DNA of 64,000 bases from the NCBI RefSeq assembly GCF_000235505.1, contig NZ_JH379029.1:509798-573797 (forward strand). Direction: 5' to 3'. Both the position numbers and the translations under genes were made by a program. This document shows positions 9,170-17,816 of this stretch, in pieces. Origin of the DNA: Hungatella hathewayi WAL-18680. Its GTDB lineage: Bacteria > Bacillota > Clostridia > Lachnospirales > Lachnospiraceae. The number at the start of each line of letters is the position of its first letter. The stretch's first letter is position 1. The notes beneath the pieces were generated by a model, which searched no databases, had not been told where the DNA came from, and saw nothing but the letters and a program-made list of their open reading frames with translations.

Positions 9170-10858
9170 TTATCGTTTCAAGTTAACAAGCTCTTCCAGA
9201 ATGGAGTCAGAAACGGTAATGATTCTGGAGTTGGCCTGGAAACCTCTCTGGGTTACAATCATGTCTGCGAACTCGTCGGAGATATCAACGTTGGACATCT
9301 CAAGAGCGGAGGTCTGAAGGGCACCGGAACCACCTTCACCGGCTTTTACCAGTTTTGCCGCACCAGAGTTAGCACCAGTCTTGAAATAGCTACTGCCCAC
9401 TTCTTCCAGACCGCCTGGGTTCTCGAACATAGCCAAGTCGATACGTCCGATTTCGATATCTCCTTCGTCAGGATGTTTTGCCATAATAACACCATTGCTC
9501 AGAATAGAAATACTCAGTTTGGATAAATCCAGCGGACCGCCCTCAGAACCATTCTCAAGTTTGAAAGGTGTACCAAGTCCCAGGTTTCTAGAAGCATAAG
9601 CATTTGTAATTGTTCCTGCATTAGCCATTACTTTTGTTCTGGTCGGGTCTGCATCATAGTAAGATGTAATCGCCGTGTAACCTGGATGAGACATCTCAAT
9701 ATACTGTCCAGCTTCCTCACCATCCGGAATCGGAACTGTCGTCTCTTTCAACCATATTTTGTTGGCTGAAGTACTGTTCTCATTGATGGTACCCTCATAA
9801 GTTCTGGTTTTTCCAGTAATAGTATCTACAACCGTTGCCTTCATAGTCCAGAATGCAGGCTGGTCACCAGCTGCTGCTGTATGGCTAATTTCATAGCTCA
9901 CATTACCATTAGCTGAGAATCTCGGCTCCGTACTCATTCCTGATGGTTTAAATCCACCAAAGATACCGCCTGCCATGTCATCAGGGTCATTGAATTTCAT
10001 TTCACCCTGCTGAACTTTGAAATCATTGCTGACTAATTCTGAACCCTTCAAAGCAGTATTGAAAATCTGGTCAGCAGGTACAGCCTCTAATGTAAACTTA
10101 CCAGCCGGGTGAGCAATACCACCATTGGCACGGGTAATCGCCGTATTCATCTTATCATTCAACTCAGATAAGTTGTTGAATATGGAATTCGGGTTGATAC
10201 GCACGGTAATCGTAGTCTCTGTAAGGTCTGACGGTTGTACATAAACATCTGCTCCATCCGGAAGCCCATCATCTCGCTGGAATGTAATTGCCACGTTACC
10301 AAAAGTTGTAGCATTCTCTGATGTAAGTGTATATGTGATACCATTAAGAATCTGAGTTGCTTTTGCCGATGTTGTCTGCTTATTCGTAACATTTAATCGG
10401 ATCTGCTCAGCACTGGCACTTTTACCTAGTGGGTCACCGCTGACACCAAGTACCGTATATCCATTAGTATCTGTAAGAGACCCCGTATTAGGGTCAATCT
10501 GCAGTTTACCTGCTCTTGTATAGAAAATATTTCCATCACCATCCATAACCTGGAAGAAGCCTTCACCTGCAATCGCGATATCTTTCGAGTTACCAGTTGA
10601 CTGCAAAGAGGAACGCCCCATATTTAAATCGATACCCGCAACAGTTGTACCATAACCAACCTGGCTGGCGTTGGTACCGCCCTTTAAACTATTACCGCCA
10701 GTAGAGTTGGTCAGTGTCTGATAGAATACGTCCTGAAAACGTGCTTTACTTGATTTAAATCCGTATGTATTTACGTTGGCAATGTTGTTACCGATAACGT
10801 CTAATTTTGTCTGATGTGCCTGCATACCGGACACAGCTGAATATAATGATCTTAACAT
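9170..10858 (-). CDS. flgE: Flagellar hook protein FlgE
   Basis: A 562-residue hook protein. The N-terminal rod motif (MLRSLYSAVSGMQAHQTKL, then DVIGNNIANVNTYGFKSSKA) and the C-terminal motif (EMSNVDISDEFADMIVTQRG) are typical. The central 350 residues are the variable hook surface domains, rich in Thr, Asn and Gly. It is exported by the flagellar apparatus and its length on the cell is set by FliK, encoded upstream. It follows the operon protein gene after a 73-bp gap holding a small hairpin, and AAGGAG precedes its start. Confidence 0.94.
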   Translation of the reverse strand: MLRSLYSAVSGMQAHQTKLDVIGNNIANVNTYGFKSSKARFQDVFYQTLTNSTGGNSLKGGTNASQVGYGTTVAGIDLNMGRSSLQSTGNSKDIAIAGEGFFQVMDGDGNIFYTRAGKLQIDPNTGSLTDTNGYTVLGVSGDPLGKSASAEQIRLNVTNKQTTSAKATQILNGITYTLTSENATTFGNVAITFQRDDGLPDGADVYVQPSDLTETTITVRINPNSIFNNLSELNDKMNTAITRANGGIAHPAGKFTLEAVPADQIFNTALKGSELVSNDFKVQQGEMKFNDPDDMAGGIFGGFKPSGMSTEPRFSANGNVSYEISHTAAAGDQPAFWTMKATVVDTITGKTRTYEGTINENSTSANKIWLKETTVPIPDGEEAGQYIEMSHPGYTAITSYYDADPTRTKVMANAGTITNAYASRNLGLGTPFKLENGSEGGPLDLSKLSISILSNGVIMAKHPDEGDIEIGRIDLAMFENPGGLEEVGSSYFKTGANSGAAKLVKAGEGGSGALQTSALEMSNVDISDEFADMIVTQRGFQANSRIITVSDSILEELVNLKR

Positions 10859-10884
10859 ATAATTTGTTCTCCTTTTCTAACCGC

Positions 10885-10910
10885 CTTACCCTTCCGTCAT
10901 TCGGGGTAAG
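10885..10910 (-). other. Small intercistronic hairpin before flgE
   Basis: The arms CTTACCC and GGGTAAG (10,885-10,891 and 10,904-10,910) can pair across a 12-base loop in the 73-bp gap before flgE. There is no T-run, so it is unlikely to terminate. It may mark an mRNA processing or stability site that raises flgE relative to upstream genes. Confidence 0.35.
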
Positions 10911-10931
10911 ATAAGCCTCCTAAAGGACCGG

Positions 10932-11327
10932 CTATATCATAACGGTTCCGTCAATATTTGTGAACACGGCTCCTTTTAAGCCATCTTCGTGTACCACTGT
11001 GATTACTTTGTTATTCTTTACATTTACTACAAATGCAGTTGAGTCAAGCAGAATGAGTGGCTCCTTCAATCCTTTTTCCTCCGCCAGTTTTACACCCTGG
11101 TTTAAGCGTTCCAGATTCTCTGAGGATACGTCCACACCTCGCTCTACCACACGTTCCACGGCATGTTTGGAAAATGAGACTTCGCTTTCTTCATTCAGCT
11201 TTTGCTCAAGCAGTTCTTTGAACGGGCTGCTGTCGGTCTCTTTCTGAGCCTTGCCTTTGCCCGCTTCCCATGGAGTTCCTGTATAAACCGGCGTTCTTAG
11301 CAGTTTATTATAAAGCATGGAATCCAT
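10932..11327 (-). CDS. Flagellar operon protein, TIGR02530 family
   Basis: A 131-residue protein found between flgD and flgE in many Firmicutes. The core reads SFSKHAVERVVERGVDVSSE, followed by ENLERLNQGVKLAEEKG and a beta-rich end (FVVNVKNNKVITVVHEDG, VFTNIDGTVMI) that closes the protein. No signal peptide or membrane helix is seen. Its molecular role is unknown; the position suggests a part in hook or hook-cap assembly. It lies 25 bp after flgD. Confidence 0.82.
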   Translation of the reverse strand: MDSMLYNKLLRTPVYTGTPWEAGKGKAQKETDSSPFKELLEQKLNEESEVSFSKHAVERVVERGVDVSSENLERLNQGVKLAEEKGLKEPLILLDSTAFVVNVKNNKVITVVHEDGLKGAVFTNIDGTVMI

Positions 11328-11352
11328 TGTCCGCCCTCCTTTTCCTTACGTG

Positions 11353-11943
11353 TTACTTGTCGCCTCCGTCACCTTTATCATCTCCACCGCCATCTCCGTC
11401 ATTGTTATCGCCCTCCGGGGGTGCTGATGCTGGGGTTTTGATTTCCATGATTTCGTCCATGTCAAACGCTTCTTTGTCAATATACAGGACAAACTCTCCG
11501 TCCAGAAGAGACACTCTGTCAATGACGCCTTCCTTCTTCACCAGGTCGCCTTTTACGTTAAACTTGGCTGCTACGGCTGTCTTGCCTACAAGGGAAGCTA
11601 CATAGGTGCTCTTGGAGTTGTAATTCATCTCTTCCATCTGCTGCATGGAGGATATCTGAGCCAGCTGGGTGATATACTGGGTATCATCCATGGGGTTCAT
11701 AAAATCCTGGTTCTTCAACTGCGCAACCATCAGCGAGAGGAAATCTTCCATGGTAACTTTGTCGTTGGAATCCGCAAATACGGCATCGATGACATCGCCT
11801 GTACCGTTGGTACCGTTAGCGCCGTTGGCACCATCCGTATTGCCATCATCATTGTCGCCATTGTTGCCTGCTCTTTGGCTGCTATCGGTGTTACTGGTGG
11901 CAAATGTTCTCAATATGTTGTTGTAATCTGTATTGATTGCCAT
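11353..11943 (-). CDS. flgD: Flagellar hook-capping protein FlgD
   Basis: A 196-residue FlgD. The conserved N-terminal part (KVTMEDFLSLMVAQLKNQDF, then MNPMDDTQYITQLAQISSMQ, about 62-102) is clear. It is preceded by a Gly/Asn/Asp/Thr low-complexity stretch (about 22-50) and followed by a short beta domain and an Asp/Gly-rich tail (PPEGDNNDGDGGGDD). FlgD caps the growing hook and is discarded. The long C-terminal beta/FnIII part of enterobacterial FlgD is missing, as in many Firmicutes. It lies 15 bp after fliK. Confidence 0.9.
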   Translation of the reverse strand: MAINTDYNNILRTFATSNTDSSQRAGNNGDNDDGNTDGANGANGTNGTGDVIDAVFADSNDKVTMEDFLSLMVAQLKNQDFMNPMDDTQYITQLAQISSMQQMEEMNYNSKSTYVASLVGKTAVAAKFNVKGDLVKKEGVIDRVSLLDGEFVLYIDKEAFDMDEIMEIKTPASAPPEGDNNDGDGGGDDKGDGGDK

Positions 11944-11958
11944 GCTTCTCCTTTCTTC

Positions 11959-14247
11959 CTACACATAGGTATACAGTCTGGCCATTCTGCTCTGGGCCGT
12001 GATGTATTCTGCCTCTGTCAGGATTTCTTCGTCTTCCGTATATCCACCGCCGTAGTTTGGATTTCCCTGGTAGTGGCCGGTCTGCTGTCTCTGGTTCTCA
12101 GACATGTTCTGATTGTAGCTGGTAAAGCTCATGGATTCCTGACTGCTGTGATATACCTCGCCTACTTCTGCGTGAAGCGGCTCCAGCATTTCCTTCAGAC
12201 TTGTCATCTGGCTGTTAATCAGTTTCTGGGTCTCCGAGTTGGAAGCGCCGATGTTGACGGTCACTTTGCCGTCCTGGCTCACCATCTTGACGATGACATC
12301 ACCTAAACCTTCCGGTCTCAGATGAATGGTGAATTCCTTGAGCTGGTTTTTCATTCCCTGCTCTAAGCCGTCTTTTACCTGTGATACCACGGATGCCTCG
12401 TTCTGGGCAGCCGGCTGATTCATGGCCTGAATTCTGGCTCCACCGGTGATTCTGGCTTCCGCCACACGGTCCATCAGATTGATGCCTCTGGCTTCCGCAT
12501 TCTTCTTTAACTCTTCCAGACTTGACTGCTCCTCACTCAAAGTCGATACCTGCGCTTTGACAGGCGCTGTGTGTTCCTCGGAAGATGCCTTTGTGGCTGT
12601 TGTCTGTGCCGTCTGGTTTTTCAGCATATCGGCAAATCCCGATTCCGTATCATCCGCTGTGGATGACTGCCCGGATGCTTTTGCCATGGCCGGTTCCTGA
12701 ATGGCAGATTTCTCTGCTGTCTCCGGCTGAATGGTGTTAACCGTGGTCTGTCTGCTTCTGTCGGCCGATTCGGTCTTTCCTGTCTGTCCTGCCGCTGATA
12801 CCGCGTCAGATACCACTGCCGCCTGGCTGGCCACCGTCTCCATGGAGGATTCGGATACTGCCTGCTGTGCGTTTTGCAATGCTTCTTTGGACTTGTCTGC
12901 CGTTCCCTGATTCTGCGTTTCAGACGCCGCCTGCTGGCTGTTGACCGGCTGATTCTCCTCAGCTGTCTTCAATGCCATATCCGCATGGGCTGCTTTTGGC
13001 GTTGTCTCATGGGTGGCTGGTTTCACTGCCGTGTTTTGGATATCCGGTGTCTCCACCTTGCTATCCTGGCTGACTGGCTGGGTATTCGGGTTCTGCTCAG
13101 GTGCTTTCACCTCCGCATCCTGCCCGTGTATCTGCGATTCTGCGGTATGGTTCAACTCTGTCTGCCCGGCCGCCGTCGTTGTCTGGGCTGAAGTCCTGTC
13201 AACGGTCTGTCCTTCCGGCATGTTCCTTATACCATCCTGATTCACACCGTTCTGGCTGTTTCGCTCAGTTACCTGATTCGCATCCTCCGTTTTTTCCGGC
13301 CGTGCCATTGCACCGGTCATAACTGATGAATTCTGCTCCGAAACCTGATTTGCCATTTCCGAAGCTGACTGGTTCGCCACGTCCGCTGTGACTATTGACT
13401 GGTTTGTCACATCTGACTGAAGCAAATCCGATACCGCATTCTGGCTCTGCGTCTCACCTGCCAGTTTCTGGCTGAGTGTCTCTGCCGTTTCGTGAATCGA
13501 CGGTTTCGCCATAGACTCCTGTGCCGACAACTGTTCTGCTGTCAGTGCCGGTTCTGCCGTCTCCGGTTTGAATGTGTCTGCCGCCATGTTCCGGTTTGCC
13601 GCCATGTTCTGATGAATAGAATCTGCCGGATTCCGGTTTTCTGTCTGAACACCGTCTGCCGCCATCATATCCTGTCCGAAAGTCTGATTCCCCGGTTCTG
13701 TCACCGCTTCCTGGGCTGACATTCCCGCCGCTTCCTGGCCGTCTGGCTGTGTCACTGCCGCCTGACTATCTATCGGCTGGCCATCTAACACACCGTCTAC
13801 ATTTTCAACTGCCATACTGCCATCGCCAACGGCTTCCATCAGTACTTCAGGCGCTATCACCTGTACGACTACCGGTTCCGCCAATGCCATCATCGCCTGT
13901 AATCTGGCTTCATCCGGCTTTTTCTCCTCTTCCGGAGCTGTCTGTTCGGAAAGTGTTTCGTTTTTCGTGTTCTGGCTTTCACTCAGACTTTTTTTCTGGA
14001 CTTCCGTTTTGCCGGCACTTGCCTTGGCTGATGCCGCTCCGGAATCCGTCACAGGAGTCTTCTTTGTTCCTGCTGGCTGGCTTTCTTTCCTGGCATTCCT
14101 GACATTCTGCTTACTGCCGGTGTACTGTTCCATCACCTGCTGAAAGTTCTGCCCGGACGCTTCCGTGGCCGTTTTCCCGCTGTCCTTCGGGGGTGCAGTC
14201 GACTGCGTCATCATGACGTCTGTCAATACTGCTGCGTTTACATTCAT
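11959..14247 (-). CDS. fliK: Flagellar hook-length control protein FliK
   Basis: A 762-residue protein, much longer than the common 400-500. About residues 60-610 are a disordered stretch rich in Gln, Ala, Thr, Glu and Ser with recurring short motifs (NQ, AE, TAE, QN). The C-terminal hook-length domain is about 640-720 (LKEFTIHLRPEGLGDVIVK then MVSQDGKVTVNIGASN), followed by a Gln/Tyr tail. FliK measures hook length and switches export specificity through FlhB. Its long ruler region suggests either a long hook or low constraint. It is 33 bp downstream of fliJ. flhB, its switching partner, is not in the window. Confidence 0.9.
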   Translation of the reverse strand: MNVNAAVLTDVMMTQSTAPPKDSGKTATEASGQNFQQVMEQYTGSKQNVRNARKESQPAGTKKTPVTDSGAASAKASAGKTEVQKKSLSESQNTKNETLSEQTAPEEEKKPDEARLQAMMALAEPVVVQVIAPEVLMEAVGDGSMAVENVDGVLDGQPIDSQAAVTQPDGQEAAGMSAQEAVTEPGNQTFGQDMMAADGVQTENRNPADSIHQNMAANRNMAADTFKPETAEPALTAEQLSAQESMAKPSIHETAETLSQKLAGETQSQNAVSDLLQSDVTNQSIVTADVANQSASEMANQVSEQNSSVMTGAMARPEKTEDANQVTERNSQNGVNQDGIRNMPEGQTVDRTSAQTTTAAGQTELNHTAESQIHGQDAEVKAPEQNPNTQPVSQDSKVETPDIQNTAVKPATHETTPKAAHADMALKTAEENQPVNSQQAASETQNQGTADKSKEALQNAQQAVSESSMETVASQAAVVSDAVSAAGQTGKTESADRSRQTTVNTIQPETAEKSAIQEPAMAKASGQSSTADDTESGFADMLKNQTAQTTATKASSEEHTAPVKAQVSTLSEEQSSLEELKKNAEARGINLMDRVAEARITGGARIQAMNQPAAQNEASVVSQVKDGLEQGMKNQLKEFTIHLRPEGLGDVIVKMVSQDGKVTVNIGASNSETQKLINSQMTSLKEMLEPLHAEVGEVYHSSQESMSFTSYNQNMSENQRQQTGHYQGNPNYGGGYTEDEEILTEAEYITAQSRMARLYTYV

Positions 14248-14279
14248 TGATTCACCACCTTTCTTTTTATAATATTTAT

Positions 14280-14729
14280 TTAGGAACCGCCACGCCTTAC
14301 AAATTCCCCGGACACGTGCTCAATAATGAGCTCCTGCTGTTCTTTTGCTTCCGCGCGCCGATATTCCTCCAATTGATTTTCTTTCAGCCTCTCCAGTTTT
14401 TTTACTTCCTGGGAAGCCGCCGTCACTACCTGACGCTGCTGTTCCAGACGAACATTCACCTGAACCAGTCTCGCCTCCAGCTCTTCCACCTGTATCCGCC
14501 CGCTCTCCAGAATGGAGAAGAAGGACTTTAACACAAAAATGGTGGTCCCCTCCGCCTCTTTTATCGCCATATCCGTGCGGACCTTGGAAAGATTCTTTTT
14601 TAGCTGGGCTATCTTGTCCTCCAGGCTGTTCCGCTCTGCGATAAAACGGCCCAGGATTCCTTTTTCCTTATCCAGAACCTGCACCTGGTATTCCAGCATC
14701 CGTTCCAGTGGAAATACAAATTTCTTCAT
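14280..14729 (-). CDS. fliJ: Flagellar export chaperone FliJ
   Basis: A 149-residue protein that is almost wholly coiled coil, beginning MKKFVFPLERMLEYQVQVLD, as FliJ proteins do. FliJ is the stalk of the FliH-FliI ATPase complex and contacts FlhA. Its position between fliI (10 bp upstream) and fliK fits. Sequence conservation in this family is low, so the call rests on length, coiled coil, N-terminus and position. Confidence 0.88.
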   Translation of the reverse strand: MKKFVFPLERMLEYQVQVLDKEKGILGRFIAERNSLEDKIAQLKKNLSKVRTDMAIKEAEGTTIFVLKSFFSILESGRIQVEELEARLVQVNVRLEQQRQVVTAASQEVKKLERLKENQLEEYRRAEAKEQQELIIEHVSGEFVRRGGS

Positions 14730-14739
14730 ATCAACCGCC

Positions 14740-16044
14740 CTATTCTACCAGCTTCATCATCTCTACTACCGTCTGCTCCAGTGAAAAACTTTCGTCTGTC
14801 TTCTGTTGGAGAAACTCGTAAACCTTGTCAATCCTCTCCAGCGCATAATCCAGTTCCTTGTTTGTCCCCCGCTTGTAAGCGCCGATGGAAACCAAATCCA
14901 CATTGCTCTCGTAGACGGCCAGCAGCTTTCTGATCTTGGATGCCGCTTCTTTGTGTTCCTCCCCTGCAATCTCAGTCATGAGACGGCTGATGCTGGCGAG
15001 GACATCGATGGCCGGGTAACGGTTCTTCATTGCCACTTTTCTGGACAGCATGATGTGTCCATCTATAATACCGCGGACCGTATCGGATACCGGTTCGTTG
15101 GTGTCATCTCCTTCTACCAGAACCGTATAGATTCCGGTGATGGAGCCTTTTTCAAAATTACCGGAGCGCTCCAGCAGTTTGGGAAGCTCCGAATAAATGG
15201 ACGGTGTGTATCCTCTTGCCACCGGGGGCTCTCCGATACTCAGTCCAATCTCTCTCTGGGCCATGGCGTATCTGGTCAGGGAGTCCATCATCAACAGGAC
15301 ATCCATTCCCTGGTCCCTGAAATACTCGGCAATGGCCGTCGCCGTCATGGTACATTTGGCCCGCTTCATGGGTGATTCATTGGAGGTGGCCACCACCAGC
15401 ACGGAGCGCTTCAAGCCCTCCTCGCCCAAATCGCGGCGGATAAACTCCACAACCTCACGGCTTCTCTCCCCTACCAGGGCGATGACATTGACATCCGCCT
15501 TGACATTCTTGGCAATCATGCCCATCAGGGTACTCTTGCCCACGCCGCTTCCGGAGAAGATTCCCATTCTCTGGCCTTTTCCTATGGTCAGGAGACCGTC
15601 GATGGCTTTGACTCCCATCTGTATCACCGAATCGATGGGCGGTCTGTCCATGGGGTTTGATTTCCGGCCTGTGATGGGGTAGTAGCTGACTTCCCCCAGA
15701 GGGCCTTTGTTGTCCATGGGAACACCCATGGCGTCCACGGTTCTGCCTATCAGCTGGTTGGTAACCGGAATTCTCAACCGCTCGCCAGTGTTCTTCACCG
15801 CGCTTCCGTATCCGATCCCCTCTATCTCCTCGTAAGGCATTAACAGCACTTTGTTTGCCCGAAAGCCTACGACTTCCGCGTAAACAGCGGCTTCCCCGTC
15901 GGGAATATCTATGGTACACACATCCCCTATCTTGCAGGCGGGACCTGTGGATTCCACCGTGGTTCCTACTATCTTGTCGATCTTACCTAAATATGTATAC
16001 AGATTTGCATTTTCAATAGTCTGTTCTACCTGTTCCAGCCTCAT
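14740..16044 (-). CDS. fliI: Flagellum-specific ATPase FliI
   Basis: A 434-residue ATPase of the type III export system. Walker A GSGVGKST is at about 165-172, Walker B VLLMMDSLTRYAMAQREI at about 247-264, and the family stretch GEPPVARGYTPSIYSELPKL follows. It is homologous to F1-ATPase beta and drives export together with FliH and FliJ, both encoded next to it. It starts 12 bp after fliH. The length is normal and all motifs are intact. Confidence 0.96.
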   Translation of the reverse strand: MRLEQVEQTIENANLYTYLGKIDKIVGTTVESTGPACKIGDVCTIDIPDGEAAVYAEVVGFRANKVLLMPYEEIEGIGYGSAVKNTGERLRIPVTNQLIGRTVDAMGVPMDNKGPLGEVSYYPITGRKSNPMDRPPIDSVIQMGVKAIDGLLTIGKGQRMGIFSGSGVGKSTLMGMIAKNVKADVNVIALVGERSREVVEFIRRDLGEEGLKRSVLVVATSNESPMKRAKCTMTATAIAEYFRDQGMDVLLMMDSLTRYAMAQREIGLSIGEPPVARGYTPSIYSELPKLLERSGNFEKGSITGIYTVLVEGDDTNEPVSDTVRGIIDGHIMLSRKVAMKNRYPAIDVLASISRLMTEIAGEEHKEAASKIRKLLAVYESNVDLVSIGAYKRGTNKELDYALERIDKVYEFLQQKTDESFSLEQTVVEMMKLVE

Positions 16045-16056
16045 ACGCGGTACCGC

Positions 16057-16815
16057 CTATTCCTTTCCGGCAAGCAGGGCTAGCTGCTCTCTCAGGTTTT
16101 CCAACTGCGTGTAGACAGAGACATCTATGATTCCCTCTTCTGTCTCAATCCTCGCATAGCCTGGCGGCTCGTCTTCCGGTTTCATCTTGATGGTGCCGGA
16201 GACCTTTTCCCGCAACGGTTCCAGTCTCTGCTCCAGATTATCCACCAGTTTTGAAGATTTATCGGTAATGTGGATGATAATGTCGTTCTTGTCACGCTCG
16301 GACAGAACCGCTTTCTCCACGATATCCGCAATGATTGTGTTGTCATCCTCGATGCGTCTGGTCAGGATCTTCTCCGCCACATCAAGGGTCAGTTTTATGA
16401 TTTTGTCTTCCGTCTCCTGCTCATAGACAGCCAGCTGCTGTCCCATCTCTTCCACGGATTGTCTGAGAGTGGCAAGTTCCGCGGCTATCTCCCCGCAGGA
16501 CTGCTCGATTCCCTTCCGGTATCCCTCTTCCTGAGCGTTCTTTTTGATTCGCTCCGCCTCCTCGTAGGCGGTGTTCACCAGTTTATCTCTCTTGGAATAG
16601 GCTTCCTCCAGGATTCCGGCGGCAAACTTCTCCGCCTGGCTCCTGGCCGTATCCAGTATCTTCTGTTTCTCTTCCGACAGAAGCTCCAGTTCACTCTTAA
16701 TGGTCCGCTCTCCGTTTTGCTGTTCCTGGGATGGCTGAACCTCAATCTGTGGCTGGTAAACTCCCACTTTTGCTCCTCCGGCAACGGTCTGCCCGGTTTT
16801 CAACACCCTAGACAA
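16057..16815 (-). CDS. fliH: Flagellar assembly protein FliH
   Basis: A 252-residue FliH: a Gln/Glu-rich N-terminus, a long coiled coil (about 35-150) and a C-terminal globular domain resembling V-ATPase subunit E (DKIIKLTLDVAEKILTRRIE onward). It binds FliI and regulates its ATPase activity. The start is a TTG at 16,815 inside the end of fliG (8-base overlap), placed eight bases after AAAGGA; the next candidate, GTG at 16,806, lacks a ribosome site. The coupling of fliG and fliH translation is thus likely. Confidence 0.88.
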   Translation of the reverse strand: MSRVLKTGQTVAGGAKVGVYQPQIEVQPSQEQQNGERTIKSELELLSEEKQKILDTARSQAEKFAAGILEEAYSKRDKLVNTAYEEAERIKKNAQEEGYRKGIEQSCGEIAAELATLRQSVEEMGQQLAVYEQETEDKIIKLTLDVAEKILTRRIEDDNTIIADIVEKAVLSERDKNDIIIHITDKSSKLVDNLEQRLEPLREKVSGTIKMKPEDEPPGYARIETEEGIIDVSVYTQLENLREQLALLAGKE

Positions 16816-17815
16816 TTAGCTCATCCTTTCCGTCCTTGGCTATCACAATCTCGCCCTCTTCTTCCAGACGCCGGATAGATGCCACGATTCTCTGCTGTGC
16901 CTCTTCCACATCTCTCATGCGGATATTATGCAGGTATTCGATATCGCTCTGGATACTCTCCCGCATTCTCGTCGACATATTGGCAAAAATCGCACTGGAC
17001 ACTTCTTTGTTGGCAACTTTGAGCGCCACTGCCAAATCTCTGGAATCCACTTCCCGAAGGAATCTCTGTATGGACAGCGGGTCTAGATAAGCAATATCTT
17101 CGAATACGAACATCAACTTGCGCACATCCTCCGCAAGCTGTGGGTTCTTCATGTTCAACTCGTCGAAGATATCCCGCTCGGTTCCTCTGTCTACATGGTT
17201 CATGACGTCGGCGATGAAGTTCAGACCGCCAACCTCTGTCGTCTCCTCGGAGGAGGCGGAACCAATCTTCTTGCGAAGAACCTCTTCCACAATCTTGATG
17301 GCCACCGGCAATGCCCGGTCCATACTGGCAATTCTCTCTACGACGTCGACCCTTGTCTCCTGCGGCAGACTGGCAATCATCTTGGATGACTGCTCCGGTG
17401 TCGCATAAGATAAAATTCTGGCAAGTGTCTGGGGATGCTCGTTCTGAAGCAGTGACATCAGCGTCTTGGCATCCACCTTTCTGATAAAATCGAAGGACCT
17501 GGACTGGAGGCTTCTCGCCACCCGCTCCATGAGAATCTTGGCCTGCTGAGGTCCAAATGCCTTCTCCAGCACCTCGCTCGCATAATCCCGGCCACCTTCT
17601 GTGATAACCTTCTGTGTCACGCAGCAGTTGTAAAATTCCTGAGCAATCTCTCCCAGCTCGTCTGCCGTCAGCTTCGGAAGCCGTGTGAGTTCCAGAGAAA
17701 TCCTCTCAATCTCGGATTCGCGAAGATATCGGTAGACTTCGGACGCCCGTTCCGTGCCTATGATAGATATGACAGCCGCAGCTTTTTCCGCTGGTCTTCT
17801 TTCCTGTACTGGCAT
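16808..17815 (-). CDS. fliG: Flagellar motor switch protein FliG
   Basis: A 335-residue FliG of standard length. The N-terminal domain binds FliF, the middle armadillo domain carries EHPQTLARILSYATPEQSSK (about 129-148), and the C-terminal torque domain includes FVFEDIAYLDPLSIQRFLRE and the charged helix region VDSRDLAVALKVANKEV that interacts with MotA. It starts one base after the fliF stop and overlaps fliH. Confidence 0.96.
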   Translation of the reverse strand: MPVQERRPAEKAAAVISIIGTERASEVYRYLRESEIERISLELTRLPKLTADELGEIAQEFYNCCVTQKVITEGGRDYASEVLEKAFGPQQAKILMERVARSLQSRSFDFIRKVDAKTLMSLLQNEHPQTLARILSYATPEQSSKMIASLPQETRVDVVERIASMDRALPVAIKIVEEVLRKKIGSASSEETTEVGGLNFIADVMNHVDRGTERDIFDELNMKNPQLAEDVRKLMFVFEDIAYLDPLSIQRFLREVDSRDLAVALKVANKEVSSAIFANMSTRMRESIQSDIEYLHNIRMRDVEEAQQRIVASIRRLEEEGEIVIAKDGKDELIV

Positions 17816-17816
17816 A

